A DNA stretch of 39,774 nucleotides. Origin: Candidatus Zipacnadia bacterium. GTDB taxonomy: Bacteria > Armatimonadota > Zipacnadia > Zipacnadales > JABUFB01. Location: positions 1-39,774 of the forward strand of contig JALGSS010000006.1 of the NCBI GenBank assembly GCA_029821745.1, given 5' to 3'. Shown here piece after piece: positions 18,801 to 25,735 of this stretch. Every line of letters begins with the position of its first letter. The stretch's first letter is position 1. The notes beneath the pieces were generated by a model. It was not told the origin of the DNA. It ran no database searches and saw nothing but the letters and a program-made list of their open reading frames with translations. The position numbers and the translations under genes are program-made.

Positions 18801-21800
18801 ACTACGTGCAGCCCGGCCCGCCATCCGACCAAGTGGACATTGCGGGATACGAGGTGTATCTGAGCGCGACCGCGCAGTTCACGGTGGAAGCGGGCGTTGG
18901 CGGCGGAGTGACATTCAATCCGGCCGGCTCGGCGATTCTCGTCAGAGACTTGCCTGCCGGCGCCACCCAGTACACCATCTCGAACAACGATGCCGCACTG
19001 GGCGCTGCGGGCATCACCATCCAACCGGGCCAGACCTACTACGTTGCGGTTGTGCCGTATGACGAGGTCCCGAACCGGGATCTCCCCGCCAATAGCGTCG
19101 CGGTCTCCACACTGGATGACCAGGCTCCGGTCCTGTCGAACGCCAGCCCGGCGAACGGCGAGGTCGAGGTCGAGCTCGGCACGCCGATCGCGTTCAGCCT
19201 GTCCGATCCAGGCACCGGCATCGACGAGAGCACGCTCGTCGTCAACGTGCGGCGCGCGTCGAGCGGTTCGCCGGCTGATACGGGCACCTGGTACCCGATA
19301 ACCGGTGACTCGGACTGGCAGATGACCGCGAGCGGAATCGGGACCGACCGGAACTACTCCTTCGCGTATGCGCCGGCCGACCCGAACGCGCCTGATTTCT
19401 TCTCCCTGAACCAGCGTGTGGAAGTCCAAGTGATCTGCGATGACAACCAGGGGAACCGCCTGGACAGTTGGAACCCGGTGGTGCCCTTCACACGCCAGTT
19501 CACCTATGAGATGAAAGCCGATCTGACACCCCCGTGGGTGGAGAATCAGAGCCCGGCTCCGGACGCAATGAATGTCCTGCCGAGCACGCCGATCACGTTC
19601 ACGGTGCTTGATGATATCGCGGGTGTGGACTCGGCCACGATCCAGCTTCTCGTCAACGGCAACCCCATTGACGCCGCCGCGGGGCTGCTGATCGATGCCA
19701 CCGATCCGCTGGCAGTGAAGGTCTCATATCCGGCGCCGACCGCCGACATCGTCCCATGGGGTCAACAGACCACTGTTCAGGTGTGGGCGACCGACAAGGC
19801 CGGCAACGCCATCCCGCCGGGGCTACCGGTCGTGTGGCAGTACGAGACACAGGCTGACGCGGTGGCGCCTGAGGTGGCCATCGACACGCTGATCCCGGCG
19901 GCAGACGAAACGAAGGTGCCGATCACAACGCCGATCAGCTTCAGGCTCATCGATGCGCTCTCCGGCATCTCGAAGGATGCCACTGGTGCGTACGAGGTCG
20001 CCGTGTACATCGACGTGAACAACGGCGGCGAGACACAAGTACCGGCTGCGGAACTCAACTTCAGCGGCACGGCGCGTAGCCTGAAGGTCGACTACCAGCC
20101 GCTGCAGCCGTTCAACTACAACGACCAGGTGAAGGTGCGGGTCGTTGCCAATGACGGAGCGGGCAACCCGCTGGCCGACGAAGATCCGGTGATCGGCGCC
20201 GATAACGGGTTCGAGTGGCGCTTCACCTGTGCGCCTCCGCCGACCTACCGCATCGCCGGAACGATCGTTGATCAGAGCGGTCTCCCGCTGCCCGGCGTCA
20301 CGGTCAAGGTCTGGCCGGACGGCGGTGACCCGGCAAACGCCGACATCGTGAAGACAAATGGGAATGGCACTTACATCTACGAGCTCGAACTGGGTGGAGA
20401 CTTCACCTTGATGCCGGAGCTCGCGGAATACACCTTCGACCCGGTTCAGCGTCAGGTCTCTGTCAATGGCGCGGACGTCATGAACGAGAACTTCACCGGG
20501 GCCTTGCGGACCTACAGCGTTAGCGGTCGCGTGATCGAGAACAACGTGGGTCTGGCAGGCGTTACGGTGAGCGCCGGCGGAGACATTACCCCGGCAGTGA
20601 CTGACGCCGACGGCTACTACACCATCACTGACGTGCCGAGCGGACGTTACACCGTCACGCCGACCCTGGCGAACTACACCTTCCGGCCCGGACTTCGCAG
20701 TGTGGTCGTCGAGGGCGCGGATTCTGCAGATGTCGACTTCGAGGGCATCGCGGACACCTACTCCATCTCGGGCACGGTGCGGGACTTCGACGGCAACCGC
20801 ACCAAGGGCGTCCTCATCTCCGATGGTACGCGGAGCACGATCACGAACGAGAGCGGGGAGTTTACTCTGAGCGATGTTCCCGCCGGAACGGCGACGCTGC
20901 GCGCCAGCAAGGCAGGCCTCAAGGTCGTGCCGGCGACGCAGGACGTCACGGTGCCGCCAAACGCGACGGGCATCGCTTTCACCGCCTACATCTCGTTCGC
21001 CAACAGCTTCCCGGTCGGGGAGAGTGTCCTGAACTTCATCGGTGTGCCCTGCTATCCCGCAGATGACGATGCACTTGCCGTGTTCGGCGCTGACGCCACC
21101 GTCTGGCGCTGGAACCCGAACGGGACACCTGCCGCTTACGTTAGAGCAGGAGTGGGCGGGAACCAGGACGTGGTTGATGTCCAGGCGGGGCGCGGGTTCT
21201 TCGTCCAGTTCGATGCTGGTAGCGTGGAGATAGCCGGCCGGCCGGTCAGCACAGGGCTTCCGTTCACCATGGCTCTGGGCCCGGTCTGGAACATGGCTGC
21301 GAACCCGTTCACCAACGCCCTGCCGTTCGCGAACATCAAGCCGGCGGTGGCCGGCTCGGTCCGCAGTTACTGCTACGCCTACGACGCAGTATCCTGCGGA
21401 TACGTTCTGATCTCGGAAGTGCCGGGGGTCAACGTCGGACGAACGGAGATCTACCCGTGGGAGGGCATCTGGCTGCGGACGAATGGCGGGTCGGCGACCG
21501 CGAATGTCGATGCGCCGACCGGCACTACCGCCGCTGCCGCCCCGCAGGCCCTCGAACTTGGCGCAGAAGGCTGGACGATCCCGATAGTGGCGCGCGCGGG
21601 CGGAAGCACTGACGCGACCAGCGCCGTGGGTATCGCGCCGGCCCTGGCGAGTCCGCTTGCCATTGAGAACCCACCGATGGCACCGCAGACCGTCGACGTC
21701 TACCTGACCGGTGCCGATGGCGCGTATCTGGCTCAGGACATCAGAGCGGCCGGTGCCGAGGGCGGCGCGTGGACCCTCACCGTCGTCACCGACATCCCGG

Positions 21801-22279
21801 GTGCGCAGGTACAACTGTCATTGCCTGACCTGAGTGGCGTCCCGAACGACAAGGCCGTCTATCTGACCGACCTCGGGACCGGCAAGCGTTTGTACGCACG
21901 AACGATGCCTTCGTACACGTTCAATGCGGGCCCGTCCGGCGCAAAGCGCGAGTTCAAGCTGCAGGTCGTACCGAAGGACGGCGCGGGTCTGGTCATCACG
22001 AACGCGGTGGCTTCGACCAGCCCAATAGGCACTGTGGTCACTTACAGCGTCTCGAAGGACTGCAAGGTCACGGCTGAAGTGACGAATATCGCCGGTCGCG
22101 TAGTACGCACGGTATGCACCGGCAAGGACGCATCCCAGGGCGTCAACAGCCTGAGCTGGGATATGACCAGCGCGAGCGGAACCAAGGCGCCGAGCGGCCG
22201 CTACATCATCCGCGTGACGGCCGTGAGTGAAGACGGGCAGCAAGTCAGCACCGTAACGTCCGCCATGGTCCGGCGGTAG
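12836..22279 (+). CDS. Giant secreted M6-family metalloprotease with multi-domain tail (surface protein B)
   Basis: 3147 residues. ATG 12836 has GGAGG at 12824-12828 and opens a signal peptide (hydrophobic LGAMLALLIALSATSAQA). The M6 (immune-inhibitor-A type) zinc site is HEVGHTFGTVDLYD: His634, Glu635, His638 and Asp644, with a Met-turn-like SVMAHG after it and the family's YIWHIDE segment. The usual M6 enzyme is about 600-800 residues. Here follow: two repeats with calcium-loop-like DTNDNGALD (about 994) and DANGDGQID (about 1182); three fibronectin-III-like units (1285-1660); one YxxG repeat shared with protein A (1680-1780); an unnamed domain (1822-1942); another fibronectin-like unit; three Big_5-type Ig units (2094-2465); three regulatory-like repeats (2471-2719); the two-lobed domain (2722-2899); the LPDLSGVP/TGKRLYAR domain (2906-3050); and a FlgD-like Ig (3051-3147) ending MVRR. 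It is expected outside the cell degrading proteins; the target is unknown. Confidence 0.9.
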   Translation: MSHSKLRPTCIQSILGAMLALLIALSATSAQARLINIKVGDSRRQAVKFEQGKVGVSGDAVERWMRSQEREKKVRVIDDLQLPEGAILDFYTVRNSNDPAERVEFEGRGQLIDAYSYLGKHYKQILFGLVNTEERAEAIKLLKQARDHGFMVVPAAGGGLLPGRVGTASVQQMKVIVIAPEFPHWNDPRPTAAATRSRNGTYYLTGGDYEALRQHPMDGNNHAWEGADPPHWFADSPGGTLSAGCPIGMAGTAGWSGSATATSNASHPRAGGETGTNSKPEMTLQNDWFNLVFNKANPMSLYNYYYQNSHGHISIEGDYSNIVGWVHDHHILDRAPYPFGTHYAVQPGTPLLRPQDPTGPMIVRASLYAEGVTFFFRQPVGSLGTVTVSVYQSQDIDSVTADTQTGTVSLILTGDRVQDPWDNRRWTVLNGGWEFVDQGDATKRIDYELVSGGSWSATAAGGTWNSSSTGYRGQGQGCGNLSNTTFGTNDVLGSADGNRLLSFCYYTHDHNFGGESAYQLSTLMRGSYTDPIAGTSEGSHVDRPWPYDHDTTDHNYPNSGNVFSGGPHSVGALRGDVYQTLADRGITTSGYNRIIFLFPDAEQSEGDPNASIIPHAGGSTATVPEGAGLTLLAHEVGHTFGTVDLYDKDFYANLGAYGPPPVPFFFECAAVGPYSVMAHGVRIDPWHKLRNLALGPWAQETPVTQDLGRTEIWQVETTLRDPVILKLPAHPLSVYASKNPTAPAGWTLGQGNWDNLANPNSWREYFLVENRNVNGGSYFGDQSPKGMYIWHIDERNIGGNQTAEETMTVIIEQADGRNELETNGSRTVGGGFSASPGDLQGDPFPGSLNVRKFDERPVALNNGFNSPTSWSHGAPDTGGSTILPGTPTDSFVRIENITGPATNDAGIPNAAGSPMSAYIYVEPAEAICTQPASLIAPGTQVEQGTEDFPVMLLNIENDGTYPNLSTKSLTIDTIKVYEVGTSRDAENIAVAKLYEDTNDNGALDVGTDTLLKTATVVDNQTSADFDHILFTNLGYVLNLNSDQNFIVAYDIAVDADTDPRITLGAELTKYDFVVPNQPGAVQMRQRLAATSLERAGYEFGAYRFPITANTATVIESSDTLTVKRNDDPDLAPGSVVQGEADVPMMQLALSVDQDQVTVNAIKVAQIGTSEGGVDLSVLRLWPDANGDGQIDDLTVPPLGEAAVMGPSGNGEANITGLSFTVTDAAPKYLILTATVTPSATLNATIQLAVEDASITVETNPLDPTSSHDVVVYELPIESGVTTVTQGNLPPYPVPGDPGDDTGPYYGDWLPTNNEQTDNPQPSMQFPRAGGDPNPPDPNATDTADTLSYVVQFSQDEFATAPFHEQTIAPSSSFTQVVNFQVSVPLAVGTWGWRVKAVDDEGAESDWSKTWFFEITQPPLPPQPPNAPTQLWPRGGQEVAEPNPVIYWVPSTDPDDVPEDLNYVIELDDNDDWTDGNLWEGAAAGTDLLSGQWVNVNVIPAQPLADNTQYYYRVKAIDPDNQESDWSATQNFWLNTENDPPLAPDTGFSPSNGDIIWFSPVNVRCNHTVDPDPTDPTWPGGPYLSYVFQLQRDSAPTDTSYTYQYTVVANTPPSTDPFVSALVTGDLGADDPTHEHPWYWRVRAFDDEGAESPWSETQYFYYDTANQPPTLSPVNTYLQTLDPKYGNIVPPTHFEFEIVYADPEGDAPVDVTNGADTGAVWVEIDGDPNKRVPMGKLDETDNNYANGVTYVVGMNADNAALGIGGHTFRFYTASWSVQWPPVFDPSPTFPRWGLGPIIGTDSTLEFTDAAWDPTAIPLPGFPPDPILEKGYEEGVDVISVQLFDEDKADETQVTVTLATDPSRLFTDSEMLILTPAAGEPAGTFRGQMATLGRPEQPGDAESQLPIGDPGRVLNVMCGANGNVITVTYQDPDEGPDFPPSMTRDISVDSALVVDSTPPRFIDTNPILVVSSGANPYGNSDGLTIDVTWVDYVQPGPPSDQVDIAGYEVYLSATAQFTVEAGVGGGVTFNPAGSAILVRDLPAGATQYTISNNDAALGAAGITIQPGQTYYVAVVPYDEVPNRDLPANSVAVSTLDDQAPVLSNASPANGEVEVELGTPIAFSLSDPGTGIDESTLVVNVRRASSGSPADTGTWYPITGDSDWQMTASGIGTDRNYSFAYAPADPNAPDFFSLNQRVEVQVICDDNQGNRLDSWNPVVPFTRQFTYEMKADLTPPWVENQSPAPDAMNVLPSTPITFTVLDDIAGVDSATIQLLVNGNPIDAAAGLLIDATDPLAVKVSYPAPTADIVPWGQQTTVQVWATDKAGNAIPPGLPVVWQYETQADAVAPEVAIDTLIPAADETKVPITTPISFRLIDALSGISKDATGAYEVAVYIDVNNGGETQVPAAELNFSGTARSLKVDYQPLQPFNYNDQVKVRVVANDGAGNPLADEDPVIGADNGFEWRFTCAPPPTYRIAGTIVDQSGLPLPGVTVKVWPDGGDPANADIVKTNGNGTYIYELELGGDFTLMPELAEYTFDPVQRQVSVNGADVMNENFTGALRTYSVSGRVIENNVGLAGVTVSAGGDITPAVTDADGYYTITDVPSGRYTVTPTLANYTFRPGLRSVVVEGADSADVDFEGIADTYSISGTVRDFDGNRTKGVLISDGTRSTITNESGEFTLSDVPAGTATLRASKAGLKVVPATQDVTVPPNATGIAFTAYISFANSFPVGESVLNFIGVPCYPADDDALAVFGADATVWRWNPNGTPAAYVRAGVGGNQDVVDVQAGRGFFVQFDAGSVEIAGRPVSTGLPFTMALGPVWNMAANPFTNALPFANIKPAVAGSVRSYCYAYDAVSCGYVLISEVPGVNVGRTEIYPWEGIWLRTNGGSATANVDAPTGTTAAAAPQALELGAEGWTIPIVARAGGSTDATSAVGIAPALASPLAIENPPMAPQTVDVYLTGADGAYLAQDIRAAGAEGGAWTLTVVTDIPGAQVQLSLPDLSGVPNDKAVYLTDLGTGKRLYARTMPSYTFNAGPSGAKREFKLQVVPKDGAGLVITNAVASTSPIGTVVTYSVSKDCKVTAEVTNIAGRVVRTVCTGKDASQGVNSLSWDMTSASGTKAPSGRYIIRVTAVSEDGQQVSTVTSAMVRR

Positions 22280-22305
22280 ACCGGCAACTCGTCGCGAGCC
22301 GATAG

Positions 22306-22345
22306 GCCGGCCAGTCGGTGATCCAGCACGCATCAACTGGCCGGC
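22306..22345 (+). repeat. Inverted repeat after protein B
   Basis: GCCGGCCAGT 22306-22315 and ACTGGCCGGC 22336-22345 are perfect inverted copies with a 20-base loop. There is no U-run. It may be a weak terminator or processing hairpin between B and the lipoprotein gene. Confidence 0.4.
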
Positions 22346-22376
22346 ATCAGCGAATCACCTGAGGGGAGAAATCTGT

Positions 22377-22820
22377 ATGTACAGCGCACGCCTGATGTCG
22401 CTCTTCGTGGCAGCTTTGTTCGCAGCGTTGGTTGTGGGGGCAGTGATAACGGGGTGCGGAGGAGACGATAACGGCGACGATGACGTCGCGTTGACCGGGA
22501 CCCTCAAGGGGAACTGCGTGGATGCAAAAACCGGTCTGGGCGTGGGCGGCGTGCAGGTGGCCCTCGGCAATATCGTCAGCGTGGCCGGGCAGGACATGTT
22601 CGTGCAGGCCGGCGTCTCGTCGTCTGTGACGCCGGACGGCGCATACGTGATTGGCGACATCCAGCCCGGGACCTACAAGGTGCTTCGCTTGACGCCGGAG
22701 CCGGAACTCTACGGTCCGGCACGCGATGTCAACGTCAACATCACGATCGGGGGCGGCCAGACCATCACGCTGGCTCCGCTTCTGATCCTCGACGAGTTCC
22801 CGCCGAACCCCGTCAAATAG
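22377..22820 (+). CDS. Small lipoprotein with carboxypeptidase-regulatory-like domain
   Basis: 147 residues. ATG 22377 follows GAGGGGAG at 22361-22368. The signal peptide has a hydrophobic core and ends in a lipobox VITGC, so Cys27 should be lipidated; the acidic GGDDNGDDD linker after it is typical of exposed lipoproteins. The remainder is a single beta-sandwich of the carboxypeptidase-regulatory-like type: GTLKGNCVDAKTG, GVQVALG, then DGAYVIGDIQPGTYKVLRL. The same fold occurs three times near the C-terminus of both giant proteins. No catalytic residues are seen. Lying between protein B and the propeller gene on the same strand, it may be a membrane-bound partner of the island's products, which is inference from location and shared fold. 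Confidence 0.75.
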   Translation: MYSARLMSLFVAALFAALVVGAVITGCGGDDNGDDDVALTGTLKGNCVDAKTGLGVGGVQVALGNIVSVAGQDMFVQAGVSSSVTPDGAYVIGDIQPGTYKVLRLTPEPELYGPARDVNVNITIGGGQTITLAPLLILDEFPPNPVK

Positions 22821-22856
22821 GGGAACGTCAGAGACTCGTAGCGATGAACGCGCCAG

Positions 22857-22878
22857 CGCCGTCCGCCGATGGGCGGCG
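22857..22878 (+). terminator. Short GC hairpin between lipoprotein and propeller genes
   Basis: CGCCGTCC 22857-22864 pairs with GGGCGGCG 22871-22878, with one G-U, around a six-base loop. Only two T follow, so termination is uncertain. Confidence 0.25.
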
Positions 22879-22916
22879 TTGGTGATGTCTCCAGCCATTC
22901 ATAGGGGTGCTCGACC

Positions 22917-24050
22917 GTGATCCGGCTGACGACCATGTGTCTGAGCCTCGCCTTACTCGCCGGCGTCGTCTGCGCCGCCGATTGGCCGATGATGTGTCAC
23001 GATTCGGCCCGCTCCGGGATCGCTGACACCCCCGGCCCGTCGGCGGGGACCGTCGCCTGGGCCGCACAGTTGGGCGGCAGCGTAGACGGATCGCCGATCG
23101 TCGTCGGGGGTCGCATCTACGTCGGGTCCTCCTCTGGTGAGTTCTTCTGCCTGAACCGTGCCGATGGAAGTGTCGTCTGGCACGCTCGCACAGGTGGTAC
23201 CATCACCGGCGGCGCCTTGCTGCGCGACGGGCGCGTCTTCGTTGGCAGCGGCGACGGCTTCGTGTATGCCTTCGAGGCGGACAGCGGGGACTTGCTGTGG
23301 CGGCACCGAACCGGACGCCCGATCCTCGCAGGTCTGGCGCTGACGCAGGATCACCTCATCGTGGGCAGCATGGATCGAACCCTCCGGGCACTGAACCAGG
23401 AGACAGGCAGGACTGCCTGGCGCATCGACTCCGAGGGCGGGATTAGCGCCCCACCGGCGATTGCCGGCGACGTGATCTACTATGGCGACGAGGTGGGGAG
23501 CGTGTCTGCCGTGGCTGCGAGCGAGGGGTCTCGGGTATGGACGGCGAAGCTGTCCGGGCGCGTGATCGCGGCACCGACCCTCGCAGACGGCAAGCTTCTG
23601 GTCCCCCTGATGAGCCTCAGCGCACTCTCACCACCCGGCGTGCAATTCCTGACCGCCTTCGACGTAGCGGACGGGAAGAAACTCTGGACGGTGCCCAAGC
23701 CGACGGCGGAGTCAGTGATGGGTTCGCCGGTGGTCTACAACGGGATCGCATGGGCGTTCACCGTTGAGGGGTACGTGTCATCGGGAATCTTGCGTGGCTT
23801 CAGCCTCGCCGACGGGGCCTTGATCGCGGAGCAGAAGAGGGGACGGCTGGTCGTCGACGCGTCGCTGGCAGTAGCGGGGGATACGCTTTACTACGCGGGG
23901 CAAGACGGGCAAATCTGCTTCAACGACGCGCAGTCGGGGGGCGTCACGAAGACCGTGCGGTTGGGCGGCAAGATCTTCTCCTCTCCGGCGATTGCCGACG
24001 CGAAGCTCTACGTGGGCTGCCAAGACGGCAAACTGTACTGCATCGAGTAA
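22917..24050 (+). CDS. Secreted PQQ-type beta-propeller protein
   Basis: 377 residues from GTG 22917, supported by AGGGG at 22903-22907; an ATG at 22935 is the alternative. A signal peptide (MCLSLALLAGVVCA) precedes ADWPMMCHDSARSG, the usual opening of outer-membrane-assembly BamB / PQQ-like propellers. About seven blades follow, each with a pattern such as DGSPIVVGGRIYVGSSSG then LNRADGSVVWHARTGG, including the Ala/Gly-x-x-Gly-x-x-x-W closing motif of PQQ repeats. No dehydrogenase catalytic module is present, so it is probably a binding or scaffold protein and not a quinoprotein enzyme. BamB itself is a lipoprotein; here no lipobox Cys follows the signal peptide, although Cys14 of the hydrophobic region is close. 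It closes the surface-protein island, ahead of a strong terminator. Confidence 0.85.
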   Translation: MIRLTTMCLSLALLAGVVCAADWPMMCHDSARSGIADTPGPSAGTVAWAAQLGGSVDGSPIVVGGRIYVGSSSGEFFCLNRADGSVVWHARTGGTITGGALLRDGRVFVGSGDGFVYAFEADSGDLLWRHRTGRPILAGLALTQDHLIVGSMDRTLRALNQETGRTAWRIDSEGGISAPPAIAGDVIYYGDEVGSVSAVAASEGSRVWTAKLSGRVIAAPTLADGKLLVPLMSLSALSPPGVQFLTAFDVADGKKLWTVPKPTAESVMGSPVVYNGIAWAFTVEGYVSSGILRGFSLADGALIAEQKRGRLVVDASLAVAGDTLYYAGQDGQICFNDAQSGGVTKTVRLGGKIFSSPAIADAKLYVGCQDGKLYCIE

Positions 24051-24076
24051 GACCTTGCGCGCATTCGCACAGCATC

Positions 24077-24113
24077 AAGAAGGGCCCTCTCGGCTTCGGG
24101 AGGGCCCTTCTTT
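24077..24113 (+). terminator. Rho-independent terminator after the propeller gene
   Basis: A 13-bp perfect stem (24077-24089 with 24100-24112) closes a ten-base loop containing cttcgg and runs into TTT. It marks the end of the surface-protein island. Confidence 0.88.
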
Positions 24114-24224
24114 CGTACGCGCCGTCACTCCTTCCGGCAATTCGCAGTCTCGGCGTCGGCGTCTCGGAGTGCTATTCCCCGCAGGTCCGTGCGGTCCTCC
24201 CGGCATCCGTGGCGCATGGCCCTG

Positions 24225-24233
24225 TGGTATAAT
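24225..24233 (+). promoter_or_regulatory. Extended -10 promoter of mnmE
   Basis: TGG directly precedes a consensus TATAAT at 24228-24233, which is the extended -10 form. No good -35 box lies 16-18 bases upstream. The predicted start is about 80 bases before ATG 24318. Confidence 0.65.
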
Positions 24234-24317
24234 CCGAGCGGCAGCAAGGCGGTCCGGAGCCGCCCAGCCCGCCGCCGGCCAACGAGTCTGTACGCACCCG
24301 ATTAGGAATGCATTGGG

Positions 24318-25706
24318 ATGGATCTGCACACCTTTGATGACACGATCGTGGCCCTCTCGACCCCGCCCGGCCAGAGCGGAATCGGCATCGTTCGGATTAC
24401 CGGGCCGGAGGCGATCGCCATCGCAGAAGACGTCTTCGTGCCTGCCGGCCCCACGCGGCGCCCGTCGCAACTCCAGTCCTTCACGACGGCCTACGGGCGC
24501 GTGGTGGACGGCGAGAGAACGGTCGATGAGGTCATCCTGACGGTGATGCGTGCTCCGAAGACGTACACGACACAGGATGTCGTCGAGATCAACTGCCACG
24601 GGGGGATCGTCCCGCTCCGGCGTACCCTCGAGCTAGTGTTGGCGCAGGGAGCGCGTCTGGCCGATCCCGGCGAGTTCACCAAGCGGGCGTTCTACTTCGG
24701 TCGGATCGACCTCGCTCAGGCGGAGGCGGTTGGGGACCTGATCAACGCCCGAACCGTCGAGGCCCAGGCCGCCGCGATGGACCAGTTGGAGGGCAAGTTC
24801 TCCCAGCAGGTGAACGGCCTGCGCGACAGCCTGGTCGACTTGACGGCTAGCCTGGAGGCCGCGCTGGATTTCGGCGAGATGGATATCGAGATGATGTCGA
24901 AGGCGACCATTCTCAACGCCTGCGATGGGATTGCGGCGCAGCTCACCACACTCATCGATTCGGCTGAAGTCGGACGCGTTCTGAGAGAGGGCGTGAAGAC
25001 GGCGATCGTCGGGCGGCCCAACGTGGGCAAGTCGAGCCTGATGAATGCGCTGCTGGGCCATGACCGGGCGATCGTGACGCCGATCCCGGGGACGACACGG
25101 GACGTCGTCGAGGACACGATCAACGTGGGCGGCGCGACGCTGCTCCTCGCCGATACGGCGGGCCTCCGGGAATCTCAGGACGTAGTCGAAGCTGAGGGGA
25201 TCCAGCGCACGCAGACGGCGATGCAGAAGGCGGACCTGGTGCTGCTTGTCATGGATGGTTCGGCGCCGTTGGGGGAGGAAGACGTGGCGCTCATGGGGAC
25301 GGTGCCCCGTGACAAGACGATTCTGGTGATCAATAAGGACGACCTGCCCGCGGGGTTCGAGGAGCAGGCGCTGGCAGCGTGGGGCGACCGCGCGGCGGTG
25401 CGGATATCGGCCAAACTTGGCTCCGGTATCGACGAGTTGAAGGACGTCATCAGCCAGACGATCTGGGGCGGCGGGGCGGGGCCCGGCTCGAGTACGCTGG
25501 TCACCAACGTTCGCCACAAGGTCGCTCTTGAGCGGACCCGTGACCATGTGATCGCCGCTCGCGGGGCTGCTGAAGCGGGCCTCACGGAGGAGTACATTGC
25601 CAGCGACCTGCGGGAGGCGTTGGACGCCCTCGGCGAGATCGTCGGTGTGACGCTCGCCGAGGACATCATCGACCGCATCTTCGAGAACTTCTGCATCGGC
25701 AAGTAG
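24318..25706 (+). CDS. mnmE: tRNA uridine-5-carboxymethylaminomethyl modification GTPase MnmE
   Basis: 462 residues, the normal MnmE length. Domains: N-terminal folate-binding domain (about 1-120, beginning DTIVALSTPPGQSGIGIVRI), a helical domain, and an inserted G domain (about 220-380). The GTPase motifs are complete: G1 GRPNVGKSS at 232-240, G3 DTAG at 279-282 and G4 NKDD at 339-342. The C-terminus FCIGK carries the conserved Cys459. With MnmG, which is not in this window, it installs the cmnm5 group on the wobble uridine of several tRNAs. It has its own extended -10 promoter and is convergent with the next gene. No clear terminator is visible in the 29-base gap. The gene looks intact and ordinary. 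Confidence 0.97.
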   Translation: MDLHTFDDTIVALSTPPGQSGIGIVRITGPEAIAIAEDVFVPAGPTRRPSQLQSFTTAYGRVVDGERTVDEVILTVMRAPKTYTTQDVVEINCHGGIVPLRRTLELVLAQGARLADPGEFTKRAFYFGRIDLAQAEAVGDLINARTVEAQAAAMDQLEGKFSQQVNGLRDSLVDLTASLEAALDFGEMDIEMMSKATILNACDGIAAQLTTLIDSAEVGRVLREGVKTAIVGRPNVGKSSLMNALLGHDRAIVTPIPGTTRDVVEDTINVGGATLLLADTAGLRESQDVVEAEGIQRTQTAMQKADLVLLVMDGSAPLGEEDVALMGTVPRDKTILVINKDDLPAGFEEQALAAWGDRAAVRISAKLGSGIDELKDVISQTIWGGGAGPGSSTLVTNVRHKVALERTRDHVIAARGAAEAGLTEEYIASDLREALDALGEIVGVTLAEDIIDRIFENFCIGK

Positions 25707-25735
25707 CGCGTGAGTCCTGAGGGGAATGGACCGGA

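Noticed and set aside
19823-21814. 663-codon minus-strand open frame inside protein B
   Set aside because: It is the mirror of a clear sandwich-domain coding frame, Arg- and Val-rich and without recognisable family features. The same applies to 17864-19429 and 2992-4320.
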